Assembly (NCBI RefSeq): GCF_014841135.1
Contig: NZ_JACYTN010000003.1
Location: 186,001-250,000 of the forward strand
Source of the DNA: Paenibacillus arenosi
GTDB taxonomy: Bacteria > Bacillota > Bacilli > Paenibacillales > Paenibacillaceae
Direction of reading: 5' to 3'
DNA length: 64,000 nt
The position numbers and the translations under genes were made by a program. Shown here piece by piece: positions 50,097 through 59,412 of this stretch. Numbering within the stretch: position 1 is the first letter of the stretch; the number at the start of each line of letters is the position of its first letter. The notes under the pieces are model-generated. The model was not told where the DNA came from. It saw nothing but the letters and a program-made list of their open reading frames with translations, and ran no database searches.

Positions 50097-51536
50097 ATGT
50101 TAGAGCTGATGATAGATTTGCGTCGTGATCGCGATGTTCCCTATTATGTTCAGCTGTATCAGCATATTCGAGATGAGATTAAATACGGACATTTGCCTGC
50201 GGGAACTCGTCTGCCTGCCATTCGTCAACTTTCTGAACATTTGCACATTAGCAGAAATACAGTTGAAGCTGCCTATATGCAATTGACCGCAGAAGGCTAT
50301 ACCGAGAGCCGAGCGCGCAGCGGATTGTACGTAGTAGAGTTGGAGCAAGATTACTTACTTTCCGAGCAGCAGGCCGGAACAGAGCAAATGAAAGCACAAG
50401 TAAGCGACCCGGCCTCTTTGAACAGACCAGATACAGCAAGTGAGATACGGATTGATTTCCGTAATGGCTCGACAGATATGCGTTATTTTCCTTATTCCGT
50501 ATGGAATCGAATATCGCTAGAGACGATGCAGGCTAACACAAAAGCACTGACTAGAGAGGGTGATCCTCAAGGGGAGTATGGCTTGCGCTATCAGCTAGCA
50601 AGTTACTTGCGGTATTCACGGGGTGTTAAATGTAGGCCAGAACAGATCGTAATGGGTGTTGGCATTCAACAATTAACGACTTTGCTATGTCAGCTAATTG
50701 GTGGCGATCATCGTGAAGTAGCGATGGAAGAGCCAGGCTATAATGGAGTGAAGTCGGCATTTGTTCATCAAAATTATCGGATTACCCCTATTGTACTCCA
50801 AGAAGATGGAATTGATGTTGAAGCAGTGAAGCGATCTGAAGCTAAGTTGGTATTCGTTACCCCCTCACATCAGTTTCCGTTAGGTATGATTATGTCTGTT
50901 AACAAGCGCTTGAAGCTGCTGCAATGGGCGGCTGAGCAGCAGGCAATTATTATAGAAGATGACTATGACAGCGAATTTCGCTATCAGGGCTGCTTAATTC
51001 CCGCGCTTCAGGGGTTGGATAAAACAGATAGTGTTGTGTATATGGGTACCTTCTCCAAAGCATTGCTGTATGGCATTAGTATGAGCTATATGGTGCTTCC
51101 CGAGCGATTTGTGCCTATTTTTCGAGAGAGAGTCTGCGAGCTAGAGCCTACCGTTTCTACGATTCATACGCATACGCTGGAGCGATTTATGGCGGAAGGT
51201 CACTGGGAGAAACATTTACGCAAAATGAAAAAAGTGTATCAGAAGAAACATGCCCTACTCGTCGAATGTATTCATCGTTACTTTGGGAAGCAGGCATCTG
51301 TTATCGGTCACCGATCAGGACTTCATGTGGTGTTAGAAGTACATAGTGATTATACCGAAGAAGAGCTTATTAAGCTTGCGGCCAATCAAGGCGTGCGCGT
51401 ATACGGAACCTCTCGTTTCTGGATGAACTCGGACCACTGCACAGCAATTAGACTTCTGATTGGATTTGGGGGACTGACCGAACAAGAGATTGAAGAAGGG
51501 GTTCGCTTGTTGTACGAAGCGTGGTTTGAAACCTAA
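50097..51536 (+). CDS. MocR-type GntR/aminotransferase regulator
   Basis: 479 residues. Residues 1-75 are a GntR winged helix (YYVQLYQHIRDEIKYGHLPA, LPAIRQLSEHLHISRNTVEA, YMQLTAEGYTESRARSGLYV). The rest is a class I aminotransferase fold with the PLP lysine in YMGTFSKALLYG and the Asp/Tyr pair in IIEDDYDSEFRYQG. MocR proteins bind PLP and an amine or amino acid as effector; examples are PdxR and GabR. Here the substrate is unknown. ATG 50097 follows AGGAGGT. It is divergent from an MFS gene and precedes a sensor kinase with the same operator motif. Confidence 0.9.
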   Translation: MLELMIDLRRDRDVPYYVQLYQHIRDEIKYGHLPAGTRLPAIRQLSEHLHISRNTVEAAYMQLTAEGYTESRARSGLYVVELEQDYLLSEQQAGTEQMKAQVSDPASLNRPDTASEIRIDFRNGSTDMRYFPYSVWNRISLETMQANTKALTREGDPQGEYGLRYQLASYLRYSRGVKCRPEQIVMGVGIQQLTTLLCQLIGGDHREVAMEEPGYNGVKSAFVHQNYRITPIVLQEDGIDVEAVKRSEAKLVFVTPSHQFPLGMIMSVNKRLKLLQWAAEQQAIIIEDDYDSEFRYQGCLIPALQGLDKTDSVVYMGTFSKALLYGISMSYMVLPERFVPIFRERVCELEPTVSTIHTHTLERFMAEGHWEKHLRKMKKVYQKKHALLVECIHRYFGKQASVIGHRSGLHVVLEVHSDYTEEELIKLAANQGVRVYGTSRFWMNSDHCTAIRLLIGFGGLTEQEIEEGVRLLYEAWFET

Positions 51537-51586
51537 CTTTTATTGTAAATCTCGCAAAATTTATCTCATTTTAAGGCGATTATAGG

Positions 51587-51592
51587 TATAAT
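51587..51592 (+). promoter_or_regulatory. Possible -10 of the hybrid kinase gene
   Basis: TATAAT with a poor -35. If used, transcription starts near 51599 and the TAGGGTCAAT motif at 51643-51652 falls in the leader. Confidence 0.35.
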
Positions 51593-51642
51593 CATACGTG
51601 ACCTTTATTTAAGGACATACAGGCCATACATGTGCGCAACAG

Positions 51643-51652
51643 ATTGACCCTA
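51643..51652. promoter_or_regulatory. Fourth copy of the TAGGGTCAAT motif
   Basis: ATTGACCCTA is the exact reverse complement of TAGGGTCAAT from the mocR promoter. It lies 28 bp before the kinase start codon. Confidence 0.5.
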
Positions 51653-51680
51653 TTACAGGCAGTTAGGAGGGGGCTATTTT

Positions 51681-54440
51681 TTGCAAAAGTTGAAAATGAC
51701 GATACGTCAGAAAATTTTGCTAGGGTATGTGTTAGTTTTAATATTTTTAATCATTTCTATTGTAGGCGTGAATGTACAAGTTAGTTCGATCAAAAATGAA
51801 ACGGATAACATCGTTAACAACGATATGAAAGTTCATTTGTTGAGCCATAAAGTAGAAAAGCATATGCTCGATTTAGAGACGGGCTTAAGAGGATATTTAC
51901 TGTCTAATGATGGTGCTTATTTGGAGCCTTATACGTTCGCGTTGAGTCAATGGGAGAAGGATTGGGAACAGCTCTATAATCTTGTGGCTTCTGATCCACA
52001 GCAAGTAGAGCGCCTTTATTCGATTCATTCGATGTTTAAGAGTTGGATTGGGGATTTCGGTGAACCGTTGCTCACCTTGCCTGCAAATCAACGACAGAGT
52101 GCGTTCAATAATTTGTTGCAGGAAAATATGACAGGCAAGCGCTATGTAGACCAACTGCGGCAACACTTTGTCGATTTTCAGACGGAGGAGCAGCGAATTA
52201 CGCAAGAGCGAGTTAATGAACTAGAGAACCAGAGCAACCTATTGGAATGGGGAATGTATGCCCTATTCATTGTTCTTACGGTGTTGTCTCTAGGTATAGG
52301 AGTTATCATTTCGCGCTCGATTGTAACGATGCTCAAAGAAGTAACCTCGACGATCAACTATATTTCTTCCAAAAAGGGAGACTATACAGATCGACTTCAA
52401 GCAGAAACCAATGATGAGATTGGAGAATTGGCAGCAGCTACGAACCAACTAATTGATACACATGCGGAGCAGAACTGGATTCAGTCTAGCTTGACCGAAG
52501 TGATGGAGATGCATCAAGAAGTAGAGGATATGCAAACGTTGGCCAAGACGTTTACTACAAAAATGTCCGAATTAACGGGTGCTTCCTATGGAGTGATGTA
52601 TACGCGAATCGGAAGACGTGCACAATCACGTTATGTTAAGGCATCTTGCTATGCAGGAGCTCAGTCGGATGTTGGTGTAGCCTCTTTCTCTATAGGAGAA
52701 GGGCTGGCGGGGCAAGCAGTTGCTGACCATCGATTAATGGTTATACATGATATTCCTGATGATTACATCAAGGTGTCATCTGCTCTTGGGCAGGGCAAAC
52801 CGAGAAGTATTTTGATCGCACCAATCGAATATGAGCGTGAAGTCATTGCTGTGCTTGAGTTGGCTACGGTGGATGTATTCCAAGCTAAGCAGTTGAAGCT
52901 GGTAGAAAGCATCATCTCCTCCTTCGGCGGAACGATTAATAGCGTCGAGAGTCGGATGGAAATCGAGCGCTTGCTGCAAGAAGCACAAGCTATGGCTGAG
53001 GAGCTACAATCTCAGTCTGAAGAGCTGCAAATGCAGCAGGAAGAGCTACGGATGACGAATGAGCAGCTTGAGGAACAGAATCGTAATGCTGTACAGAAGT
53101 CTAATGAATTGGATCAGATTCGGATCGAGCTGGAGCAGTACGCAATGCAGTTGGAGAAAAGTTCGCAGTATAAGTCAGAGTTTCTAGCGAATATGTCCCA
53201 CGAGCTGCGTACTCCGTTAAATAGTATGCTCATTTTGTCGCAGATGCTTCATGAAAATGAGGAAGGACACTTATCTACAGAAGAGCAGGAGTATGCTCGT
53301 GTTATTCATACGGCTGGTACCGACTTGTTGAATCTGATTAATGATATTCTCGATTTATCGAAGGTTGAGGCCGGTAAGCTTGATATTTTCATCGAGGCAA
53401 TGTGTCCATTAGAGCTTGGCGATAATATGCGGGCTCAATTTGCAGCAATGGCAGAGCAGAAAAATCTTGCTTTCCATGTGCATCTAGATCAAGCTTCTTT
53501 ACCTAAAGTGTTACACTCGGACGAACAGCGCCTGACGCAGATCGTACGCAATTTGCTCTCTAACGCGTTCAAATTTACATCGCAGGGTTCTGTCGAGCTT
53601 CATATGCGAGGATTGAATGATGAAGAGTGTAAAAAAGTGATGCGATCAGGTATGAGGGCTGACTTATCATCATGGATCGCTATTGAAGTTACAGATACAG
53701 GCATTGGTATTGAAACAGATAAGCAAGCCATTATATTCGATGCGTTCCGTCAAGCTGACGGTAACACGAATCGCAAATATGGTGGAACAGGCCTAGGTCT
53801 ATCTATATGTCGGGAGCTATGCCGCTTATTAAGTGGTCTGATCGAGGTGAGCAGCGTTCATGGGGAAGGAAGCAAGTTCACCGTATACATTCCATCTTTG
53901 ACGGATATTGAATCAGGAATGGCTATTCAACAAGAGCTAAACTATCATCAATCCGCAGCTGCGATGGAGACGCCACTTCGCCTTGAGCATTATTCGAATG
54001 ACGAAGAGGTCGGCTCCCAGTATAGCCAGAGTGGTAACAATGAACATACTGGAAGAGCCTACTTGTTCCAAGGTAAGCGAGTGTTAGTTGTCGATGATGA
54101 TGTGCGGAATGTATTTGCACTGATGAACCGACTGGAAAAGGAAGGCGTTGAAGTTATTACGGCTCATGACGGTCAGGAAGCGCTGGATGAACTCCGTCGG
54201 AATGAACAGGTGGATCTAATCCTTATGGACATTATGATGCCTGTCATGGATGGGTATGAGGCGATGTCGCGCATTAGAGAGATGACTGGCTATGATGATG
54301 TGCCTATTATTGCCTTGACAGCCAAAGCAATGAAGCAGGATCGAGAGAAGTGTCTGGATGCTGGCGCTTCAGATTATATTAGTAAGCCACTGAATATGGA
54401 GCAGTTATTCTCGCTTATGCAGGTGTGGCTGACGAACTAA
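51681..54440 (+). CDS. Hybrid sensor histidine kinase with CHASE3, HAMP, GAF and REC domains
   Basis: 919 residues. Membrane helix 1 (about 10-30); extracellular CHASE3 domain (about 35-175: VEKHMLDLETGLRGYLLSND); helix 2 (about 185-207); HAMP (SRSIVTMLKEVTSTI); GAF (about 280-430: SFSIGEGLAGQAVADHRLMV); coiled coil of Glu/Gln/Leu heptads (about 430-500); HisKA with FLANMSHELRTPLNSML; HATPase with LTQIVRNLLSNAFKFTSQG, ITDTGIGI-like VTDTGIGIETDKQ and YGGTGLGLSI; C-terminal REC with VLVVDDDVRN, phospho-Asp in LILMDIMMP and the Lys in DYISKPLN. The signal is unknown. No cognate regulator is adjacent. TTG start behind TAGGAGGGGG. Confidence 0.9.
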   Translation: MQKLKMTIRQKILLGYVLVLIFLIISIVGVNVQVSSIKNETDNIVNNDMKVHLLSHKVEKHMLDLETGLRGYLLSNDGAYLEPYTFALSQWEKDWEQLYNLVASDPQQVERLYSIHSMFKSWIGDFGEPLLTLPANQRQSAFNNLLQENMTGKRYVDQLRQHFVDFQTEEQRITQERVNELENQSNLLEWGMYALFIVLTVLSLGIGVIISRSIVTMLKEVTSTINYISSKKGDYTDRLQAETNDEIGELAAATNQLIDTHAEQNWIQSSLTEVMEMHQEVEDMQTLAKTFTTKMSELTGASYGVMYTRIGRRAQSRYVKASCYAGAQSDVGVASFSIGEGLAGQAVADHRLMVIHDIPDDYIKVSSALGQGKPRSILIAPIEYEREVIAVLELATVDVFQAKQLKLVESIISSFGGTINSVESRMEIERLLQEAQAMAEELQSQSEELQMQQEELRMTNEQLEEQNRNAVQKSNELDQIRIELEQYAMQLEKSSQYKSEFLANMSHELRTPLNSMLILSQMLHENEEGHLSTEEQEYARVIHTAGTDLLNLINDILDLSKVEAGKLDIFIEAMCPLELGDNMRAQFAAMAEQKNLAFHVHLDQASLPKVLHSDEQRLTQIVRNLLSNAFKFTSQGSVELHMRGLNDEECKKVMRSGMRADLSSWIAIEVTDTGIGIETDKQAIIFDAFRQADGNTNRKYGGTGLGLSICRELCRLLSGLIEVSSVHGEGSKFTVYIPSLTDIESGMAIQQELNYHQSAAAMETPLRLEHYSNDEEVGSQYSQSGNNEHTGRAYLFQGKRVLVVDDDVRNVFALMNRLEKEGVEVITAHDGQEALDELRRNEQVDLILMDIMMPVMDGYEAMSRIREMTGYDDVPIIALTAKAMKQDREKCLDAGASDYISKPLNMEQLFSLMQVWLTN

Positions 54441-54447
54441 ATAAACG

Positions 54448-54499
54448 AAAATAACCTCCAATCTTGGATGACCATCTTAAGATTTGGGGGTTATTTTTT
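54448..54499 (+). terminator. Intrinsic terminator after hybrid kinase
   Basis: AATAACCTCCAATCTT pairs with AAGATTTGGGGGTTATT, then TTTTT. Confidence 0.88.
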
Positions 54500-54513
54500 G
54501 CTTTTCTTTGGAT

Positions 54514-54543
54514 TTGACATTGGAATTGGTATAGCCATATAAT
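54514..54543 (+). promoter_or_regulatory. Consensus sigma-A promoter of the marR-ABC operon
   Basis: TTGACA (54514-54519), 18-bp spacer, TATAAT (54538-54543). Both hexamers are perfect. Confidence 0.88.
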
Positions 54544-54572
54544 TAGGTAACCTAATAGATAGGGAACCTAAT
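54542..54572. promoter_or_regulatory. MarR operator, two tandem palindromes
   Basis: ATTAGGTAACCTAAT (54542-54556), a perfect 7-1-7 palindrome overlapping the -10, and a second related copy ATAGGGAACCTAAT (54559-54572), over the expected start point. Autorepression by the adjacent MarR is likely. Confidence 0.75.
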
Positions 54573-54644
54573 TAATTAGTTGATTACTTAATAATTACGA
54601 ATTGACTTCAAAACAGTAATGAATAGAGAACTGGGGTGGCAATT

Positions 54645-55139
54645 ATGTCTGGAAAAGGAACGGAGTCCAGAAGAGATGAAGTATCACAGAAGCTAATGAG
54701 GTCCTTTCGGCAATTTCAACGTGCGGAATGGCAGCAGCAAGATGGGCAGAAGCGAAGCGATATGACGGTATTGTTCTGTATCCAAAAGGCGCAGCTTGAA
54801 GGAGAGCAAGCGATGCGGGTATCTGATATAAGCCAACTGCTTCATGTTACATCTCCAACTATTACTCAAATTATTAATCGATTAGAAGAGAGTGGTTGGG
54901 TTGAACGATATATGGACCCAGAGGATCGTAGAGTAGTTCGAGTGAAGCTGACCTCGGAAGGAGAGCAAGTAGCTGCACAGGCGAAGAAGAGGTTTATGGA
55001 GTCATTTAACGGGCTTCTTGATCATCTTGGTCTTGAGGATAGTGAGCGTCTTGCGGAGCTGTTAATGAAGGTGTTTGACTACTACCAGCAAGAAAGTGCT
55101 GAACGCAAGAATTGTATGGATAAGCAAGACAAACAGTAA
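54645..55139 (+). CDS. MarR-family regulator of the ABC exporter operon
   Basis: About 164 residues. Winged helix: MTVLFCIQKAQLEGEQAMRV, SDISQLLHVTSPTITQIINR and WVERYMDPEDRRVVRVKLTS, with the Asp-Arg-Arg wing. N- and C-terminal helices dimerise. No Cys in the DNA-binding part. ATG 54645 is preferred to GTG 54636. Its operator and promoter are directly upstream, and two ABC exporter genes follow after 39 bp, so it likely represses a drug or lipid export operon and is relieved by the substrate or a related compound. Confidence 0.9.
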   Translation: MSGKGTESRRDEVSQKLMRSFRQFQRAEWQQQDGQKRSDMTVLFCIQKAQLEGEQAMRVSDISQLLHVTSPTITQIINRLEESGWVERYMDPEDRRVVRVKLTSEGEQVAAQAKKRFMESFNGLLDHLGLEDSERLAELLMKVFDYYQQESAERKNCMDKQDKQ

Positions 55140-55178
55140 GTAAAGTGAAACGGATTTTGGAGTAGGAGATGGATTATT

Positions 55179-56909
55179 ATGATGAAGCTGATTCGCTTTT
55201 TGAAGGCTTATCGTCTTCCGACAGCAATCGTACTCGCCCTCGTCTTTATACAAACGTTATCAGAGTTGTATTTGCCGACGTTGATGGCGGATATTGTGGA
55301 TACAGGTATTGTAACGGGCGATGTTAATTATATTTGGAAAATGGGCGGCTGGATGCTTCTAATCGCAGGGGGTGGCATGCTGTGTGCCATTGGAGCTAGT
55401 TACTGGTCATCTAAAGTGGCAGTTGGGTTTGGTAAAGACTTACGTGCTCAAGTATTTCGCCATGTAGAGAACTTCTCCTTGCAGGAGTTCGATAAGGTAG
55501 GGACATCCTCTTTGATTACGCGTACAACCAACGATATTAACCAAGTACAGCAAGTGTTGGTAATGATACTGCGTGTCATGGTGATGGCGCCTATTATGTG
55601 CATCGGTGGTCTTATTATGGCGGTATCCAAAGATGGTCCGCTCACGATGGTGTTGGCAGTTGGATTGCCTGTGTTGGCCCTTGTTATCTTTTTCATTGCT
55701 CGTAAGGGTATTCCGCTCTTCAAAGCGATGCAGGTGAAGCTCGATAAGCTTAATCTTGTTGTCCGTGAAGGGTTGACAGGTATTCGTGTTGTTCGTGCCT
55801 TCAATCGTGTCGAACATGAGCAGAAGCGTTTTGAAGAAGCAAGCCGTGATTTGACCGATACCGGAATTAAAGTTAACCGCATTATGGCTTTGCTTATGCC
55901 CGTTATGATGCTGGTTATGAACTTAACGACGATTGCCATTATTGCATTCGGCAGTATCCGTATTGAAAGTGGCAGTATGCAGGTCGGTGATTTGATGGCC
56001 TTTATTCAGTATGCGATGCAAATTATGTTCTCACTTGTTATGCTTTCACTTGTATTCGTATTAATTCCTCGTGCGTCTGCTTCTGCAGCTCGTATTAATG
56101 AGGTACTTGATATGAAGCCAGAATTGAAAGATGCAGAGCAACCAAAGACGGTAAGTGCTTCGCAGAAGGGATATTTGGAGTTTGAACAGGTAACATTCCG
56201 ATACCCTGGTGCGGAAGAGGCTGCACTTAGCAATATTAGCTTTACAGCTCGTCCGGGTGAGATAACGGCAATTATTGGTGGTACAGGATCTGGTAAGTCC
56301 ACCATGTTGAACTTAATTCCGCGATTTTATGATGTGAGTGAAGGCTTTATCCGCTTGGGTGGCGTTGATGTTCGTGAATTGGAACAAGGCGAATTGCGGA
56401 GAAAAATAGGTATCGTCCCACAAAAAGCAGTCCTATTTTCAGGCACAGTTGCTGAAAACATTCGCTATGGTAAAGACGATGCTTCAGATGAAGAGTTGCG
56501 CCATGCTGCGGCAGTTGCTCAGGCCGCTGATTTCATTGAAGCGATGAGTGATGGTTATGACACGATGGTGTCTCAGGGTGGAACGAACTTATCTGGTGGA
56601 CAAAAACAGCGGTTATCAATCGCGAGAGCATTAGTGCGTCGACCTAACGTCTATTTGTTCGATGACAGCTTCTCTGCCTTGGATTTCAAGACGGACGCCA
56701 TGCTGCGTGCTGCTTTGAAGCAAGAAACGAAAGAAGCCACACTTATTATTATTGCTCAGCGAGTTAGTACGGTTATGGATGCTGATCAAATTATAGTTTT
56801 AAATGATGGGGAAATAGCAAGTATCGGTACACATCAAGAGCTTCTTAAGTCGAGCGAAGTGTATAAGGAGATTGTGGCATCCCAGCTAACAGAGGAGGAG
56901 ATCGCATGA
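55179..56909 (+). CDS. ABC multidrug exporter subunit with degenerate NBD
   Basis: 576 residues, type I exporter half: six helices (to about 310) and an NBD with Walker A GGTGSGKSTM, signature LSGGQKQRLSIARALV, D-loop and H-loop. The Walker B is YLFDDSFSALD: Asp replaces the catalytic Glu, so this ATP site should hydrolyse poorly. That is usual for one half of heterodimers such as BmrC or TM287. Overlaps the next gene by 4 bp (ATGA). Start is tandem ATG, preceded by AGGAGATGG. Confidence 0.9.
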   Translation: MMKLIRFLKAYRLPTAIVLALVFIQTLSELYLPTLMADIVDTGIVTGDVNYIWKMGGWMLLIAGGGMLCAIGASYWSSKVAVGFGKDLRAQVFRHVENFSLQEFDKVGTSSLITRTTNDINQVQQVLVMILRVMVMAPIMCIGGLIMAVSKDGPLTMVLAVGLPVLALVIFFIARKGIPLFKAMQVKLDKLNLVVREGLTGIRVVRAFNRVEHEQKRFEEASRDLTDTGIKVNRIMALLMPVMMLVMNLTTIAIIAFGSIRIESGSMQVGDLMAFIQYAMQIMFSLVMLSLVFVLIPRASASAARINEVLDMKPELKDAEQPKTVSASQKGYLEFEQVTFRYPGAEEAALSNISFTARPGEITAIIGGTGSGKSTMLNLIPRFYDVSEGFIRLGGVDVRELEQGELRRKIGIVPQKAVLFSGTVAENIRYGKDDASDEELRHAAAVAQAADFIEAMSDGYDTMVSQGGTNLSGGQKQRLSIARALVRRPNVYLFDDSFSALDFKTDAMLRAALKQETKEATLIIIAQRVSTVMDADQIIVLNDGEIASIGTHQELLKSSEVYKEIVASQLTEEEIA

Positions 56910-58777
56910 GTCAACAAAAAGAACGATCCCCTCAAGGACATCAAGATTCAAAAGGGCCTATGGGACCTGGTATGGCTGTTCCTGGTGAGAAGGCAAAGGA
57001 CTTTAAGGGTACATTGCGTCGTTTGCTTGGCTACCTAAAACCGAGTAGAACTTCGCTTATTATTGTTTTCTTCATGGCTGTATTGGGAACGTTGTTCTCA
57101 ATCGTCAGCCCGAAGATTATGGGTAAAGCCACTACGAAATTGTTCGAGGGGCTTATGAATATGATGAATGGGGTCCCTGGTGCAGGCATTGACTTTGATT
57201 ACATTTGGAATATTCTATTAATTCTCGTTGTGCTGTATGTGTTTAGTGCTTTGTTTATGTATGTTCAGCAGTATGTGATGGCTGGCATTGCTCAGCGGGT
57301 TGTTTATGATTTGCGCGAACAAGTGAACCGTAAGCTGGCTAAATTACCGTTATCCTATTATGACAGACAGCAGCATGGTGAGATGCTTAGCCGTGTTACG
57401 AACGATGTAGATAATATTAGTACGACGTTACAGCAAAGCTTGTCGCAATTGATTACATCGGTTATTACGATTGTCGGTATTATTATTATGATGCTGACGA
57501 TTAGTCCGTTATTGACGCTCATTACATTGGTGACATTACCGCTTAGCGTTATCGCAACGAAGAACATTGCAGGACGCTCCCAGAAGCATTTCAAAAACCA
57601 GCAGGATTCTCTAGGTGAATTGAATGCACATGTTGAGGAAATGTACACGGGTCATCAAATTGTAAAAGCATTTGGCCGTGAAGAGAAGTCGCTTCAGAAG
57701 TTCGATGAAGTGAACGACCGTCTATATGATGCGGGCTGGCGTGCACAATTTATGTCTGGTATGATTATGCCTTTAATGAGCTTCGTCAGCAATATCGGAT
57801 ACGTTCTTGTCTGTGTCGTTGGTGGTGTGCTCGTCACGAATCGTTCGATCCAGATCGGTGATATTCAAGCCTTTATTCAATATACTCGTCAGTTCTCACA
57901 GCCCTTGGCTCAAGCAGCAAATATTGCGAACTTGATTCAATCCACCATTGCTTCGGCAGAGCGTGTATTCGAAGTGTTGGATGAAGAGGAAGAACGTTCT
58001 GATGCCGATAAAGTGAAGCAGCTGGCAGCGCCACGAGGTACTATCGTCTTTGACCATGTGCAATTTGGCTATAAGCCTGACGCGTTATTGATGACGGATA
58101 TGAATGTGCAGGTGCAACCAGGTCAGACGGTTGCTATAGTCGGCCCTACTGGTGCGGGCAAGACGACGCTAATCAATTTGCTTATGCGCTTTTATGAGCT
58201 TAACGGTGGACAAATTACGATTGATGGCGTACCTATCCATGAAATGAAGCGTGCGGAATTGCGCAGTTTGTTCGGTATGGTATTGCAGGATACGTGGTTG
58301 TTCAATGGCACAATTCGTGACAATATTGCCTATGGGCGTGAAGGTGCTTCGGAGGCAGATATTATTCGTGCAGCGAAGGCGGCGCATGCCGACCACTTCA
58401 TTCGTACGCTACCTGATGGTTATGATACGGTATTGAATGAAGAAGCTTCGAACATTTCCCAAGGTCAGAAGCAGCTTCTTACTATCGCGCGTGCGATTCT
58501 TGCTGATCCGACAATATTGATTCTGGACGAAGCGACGAGCAGCGTCGATACAAGGACAGAAGTTCATATTCAGAAGGCGATGAGCACGTTGATGGAAGGT
58601 AGAACAAGCTTTGTCATTGCTCACCGATTGTCCACGATTCGCGATGCAGAACTCATCCTTGTCATGAACAAGGGCAGTGTAATTGAACAAGGTACGCACG
58701 AACAATTGTTGGAGCGAGATGGCTTCTATGCGAGCCTGTACAACAGTCAGTTTGCAGATGAAGGTCAAGCTGTATAA
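56906..58777 (+). CDS. ABC multidrug exporter partner subunit
   Basis: 623 residues. An N-terminal hydrophilic extension of about 40 residues (SPQGHQDSKGPMGPGMAVPG) precedes six helices; NBD Walker A is GPTGAGKTTLIN, signature ISQGQKQLLTIARAIL, and Walker B ILILDEATSSVDTR with the catalytic Glu. It supplies the consensus ATP site of the heterodimer with the previous gene. Resembles B. subtilis YfiC/BmrD. Drug export is the family norm; the physiological substrate is unknown. Coupled to the upstream gene by 4-bp overlap, and closed by a strong terminator. Confidence 0.9.
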   Translation: MSQQKERSPQGHQDSKGPMGPGMAVPGEKAKDFKGTLRRLLGYLKPSRTSLIIVFFMAVLGTLFSIVSPKIMGKATTKLFEGLMNMMNGVPGAGIDFDYIWNILLILVVLYVFSALFMYVQQYVMAGIAQRVVYDLREQVNRKLAKLPLSYYDRQQHGEMLSRVTNDVDNISTTLQQSLSQLITSVITIVGIIIMMLTISPLLTLITLVTLPLSVIATKNIAGRSQKHFKNQQDSLGELNAHVEEMYTGHQIVKAFGREEKSLQKFDEVNDRLYDAGWRAQFMSGMIMPLMSFVSNIGYVLVCVVGGVLVTNRSIQIGDIQAFIQYTRQFSQPLAQAANIANLIQSTIASAERVFEVLDEEEERSDADKVKQLAAPRGTIVFDHVQFGYKPDALLMTDMNVQVQPGQTVAIVGPTGAGKTTLINLLMRFYELNGGQITIDGVPIHEMKRAELRSLFGMVLQDTWLFNGTIRDNIAYGREGASEADIIRAAKAAHADHFIRTLPDGYDTVLNEEASNISQGQKQLLTIARAILADPTILILDEATSSVDTRTEVHIQKAMSTLMEGRTSFVIAHRLSTIRDAELILVMNKGSVIEQGTHEQLLERDGFYASLYNSQFADEGQAV

Positions 58778-58793
58778 CGTGATAGGTTAAATG

Positions 58794-58832
58794 AAATCCC
58801 TAGTTGCTCTTTAGCGAACTAGGGATTTTTTA
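58794..58832 (+). terminator. Intrinsic terminator after ABC operon
   Basis: AAATCCCTAGTT (58794) pairs with AACTAGGGATTT (58817-58828), followed by TTTT. Confidence 0.9.
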
Positions 58833-58930
58833 GTGTTATACTAGTTCTTGGGTCTGTTCTAAATTTTATGATTCTTTGATATTATGAAAATAATGTAAAA
58901 ATTATTTTATTCCAACAAGGGGGGATCGTA

Positions 58931-59380
58931 TTGGAAAAGTACAAGAAGTTGATTTATGTAGTTGTAGGAATATTAATTATTGGTCTTGTAGGAACACTGA
59001 CTTATAACGCTAATAAAAGTACTAATACTTCGTTTGATGAATTACTCAGTAGTAGTCTGAAAGGTAAAGAAATTACAGATGTTACTATGCAGGAATATGG
59101 TGGAGCGAAACGAGTGATTCATACAAAAAGTAAAGAGGAAATAGATGCAATTCTTAAACCTTATTCTCATATTGAATTAATAACTGAGGGCTCCCCTGTA
59201 CCTAGCGAAAAATTTGCAATTCACCTAACGATAAATAGCGGAAATGATATCATTTTTGGGATAGTAGTTACTGATACCGGCTTTGTTGATACCTATGTTT
59301 TTGAAAAAAATAAAGGGGAATCATACCGTATAACAAATCAATTTGATTTTAAATCGATTCATAATTTATTCGAAAAGTAA
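58931..59380 (+). CDS. Small membrane-anchored protein of unknown function
   Basis: 149 residues. One N-terminal helix (LIYVVVGILIIGLVGTLTY) with basic residues before it gives a single anchor with the rest outside. The extracellular part is mixed alpha/beta (ITDVTMQEYGGAKRVIHTKS, then EIDAILKPYSHIELI and FAIHLTINSGNDIIFGIV). I do not recognise the family, although similar short Bacillus proteins exist. More AT-rich than neighbours. TTG start behind AAGGGGGGATCG. A terminator follows. Confidence 0.65.
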   Translation: MEKYKKLIYVVVGILIIGLVGTLTYNANKSTNTSFDELLSSSLKGKEITDVTMQEYGGAKRVIHTKSKEEIDAILKPYSHIELITEGSPVPSEKFAIHLTINSGNDIIFGIVVTDTGFVDTYVFEKNKGESYRITNQFDFKSIHNLFEK

Positions 59381-59382
59381 AG

Positions 59383-59412
59383 AGACGCCACGAAGGGCGT
59401 CTTTTTGTTTTT
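59383..59412. terminator. Intrinsic terminator between convergent small genes
   Basis: AGACGCC / GGGCGTCT with a 5-nt loop, TTTTTG after. It can serve both strands. Confidence 0.85.
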
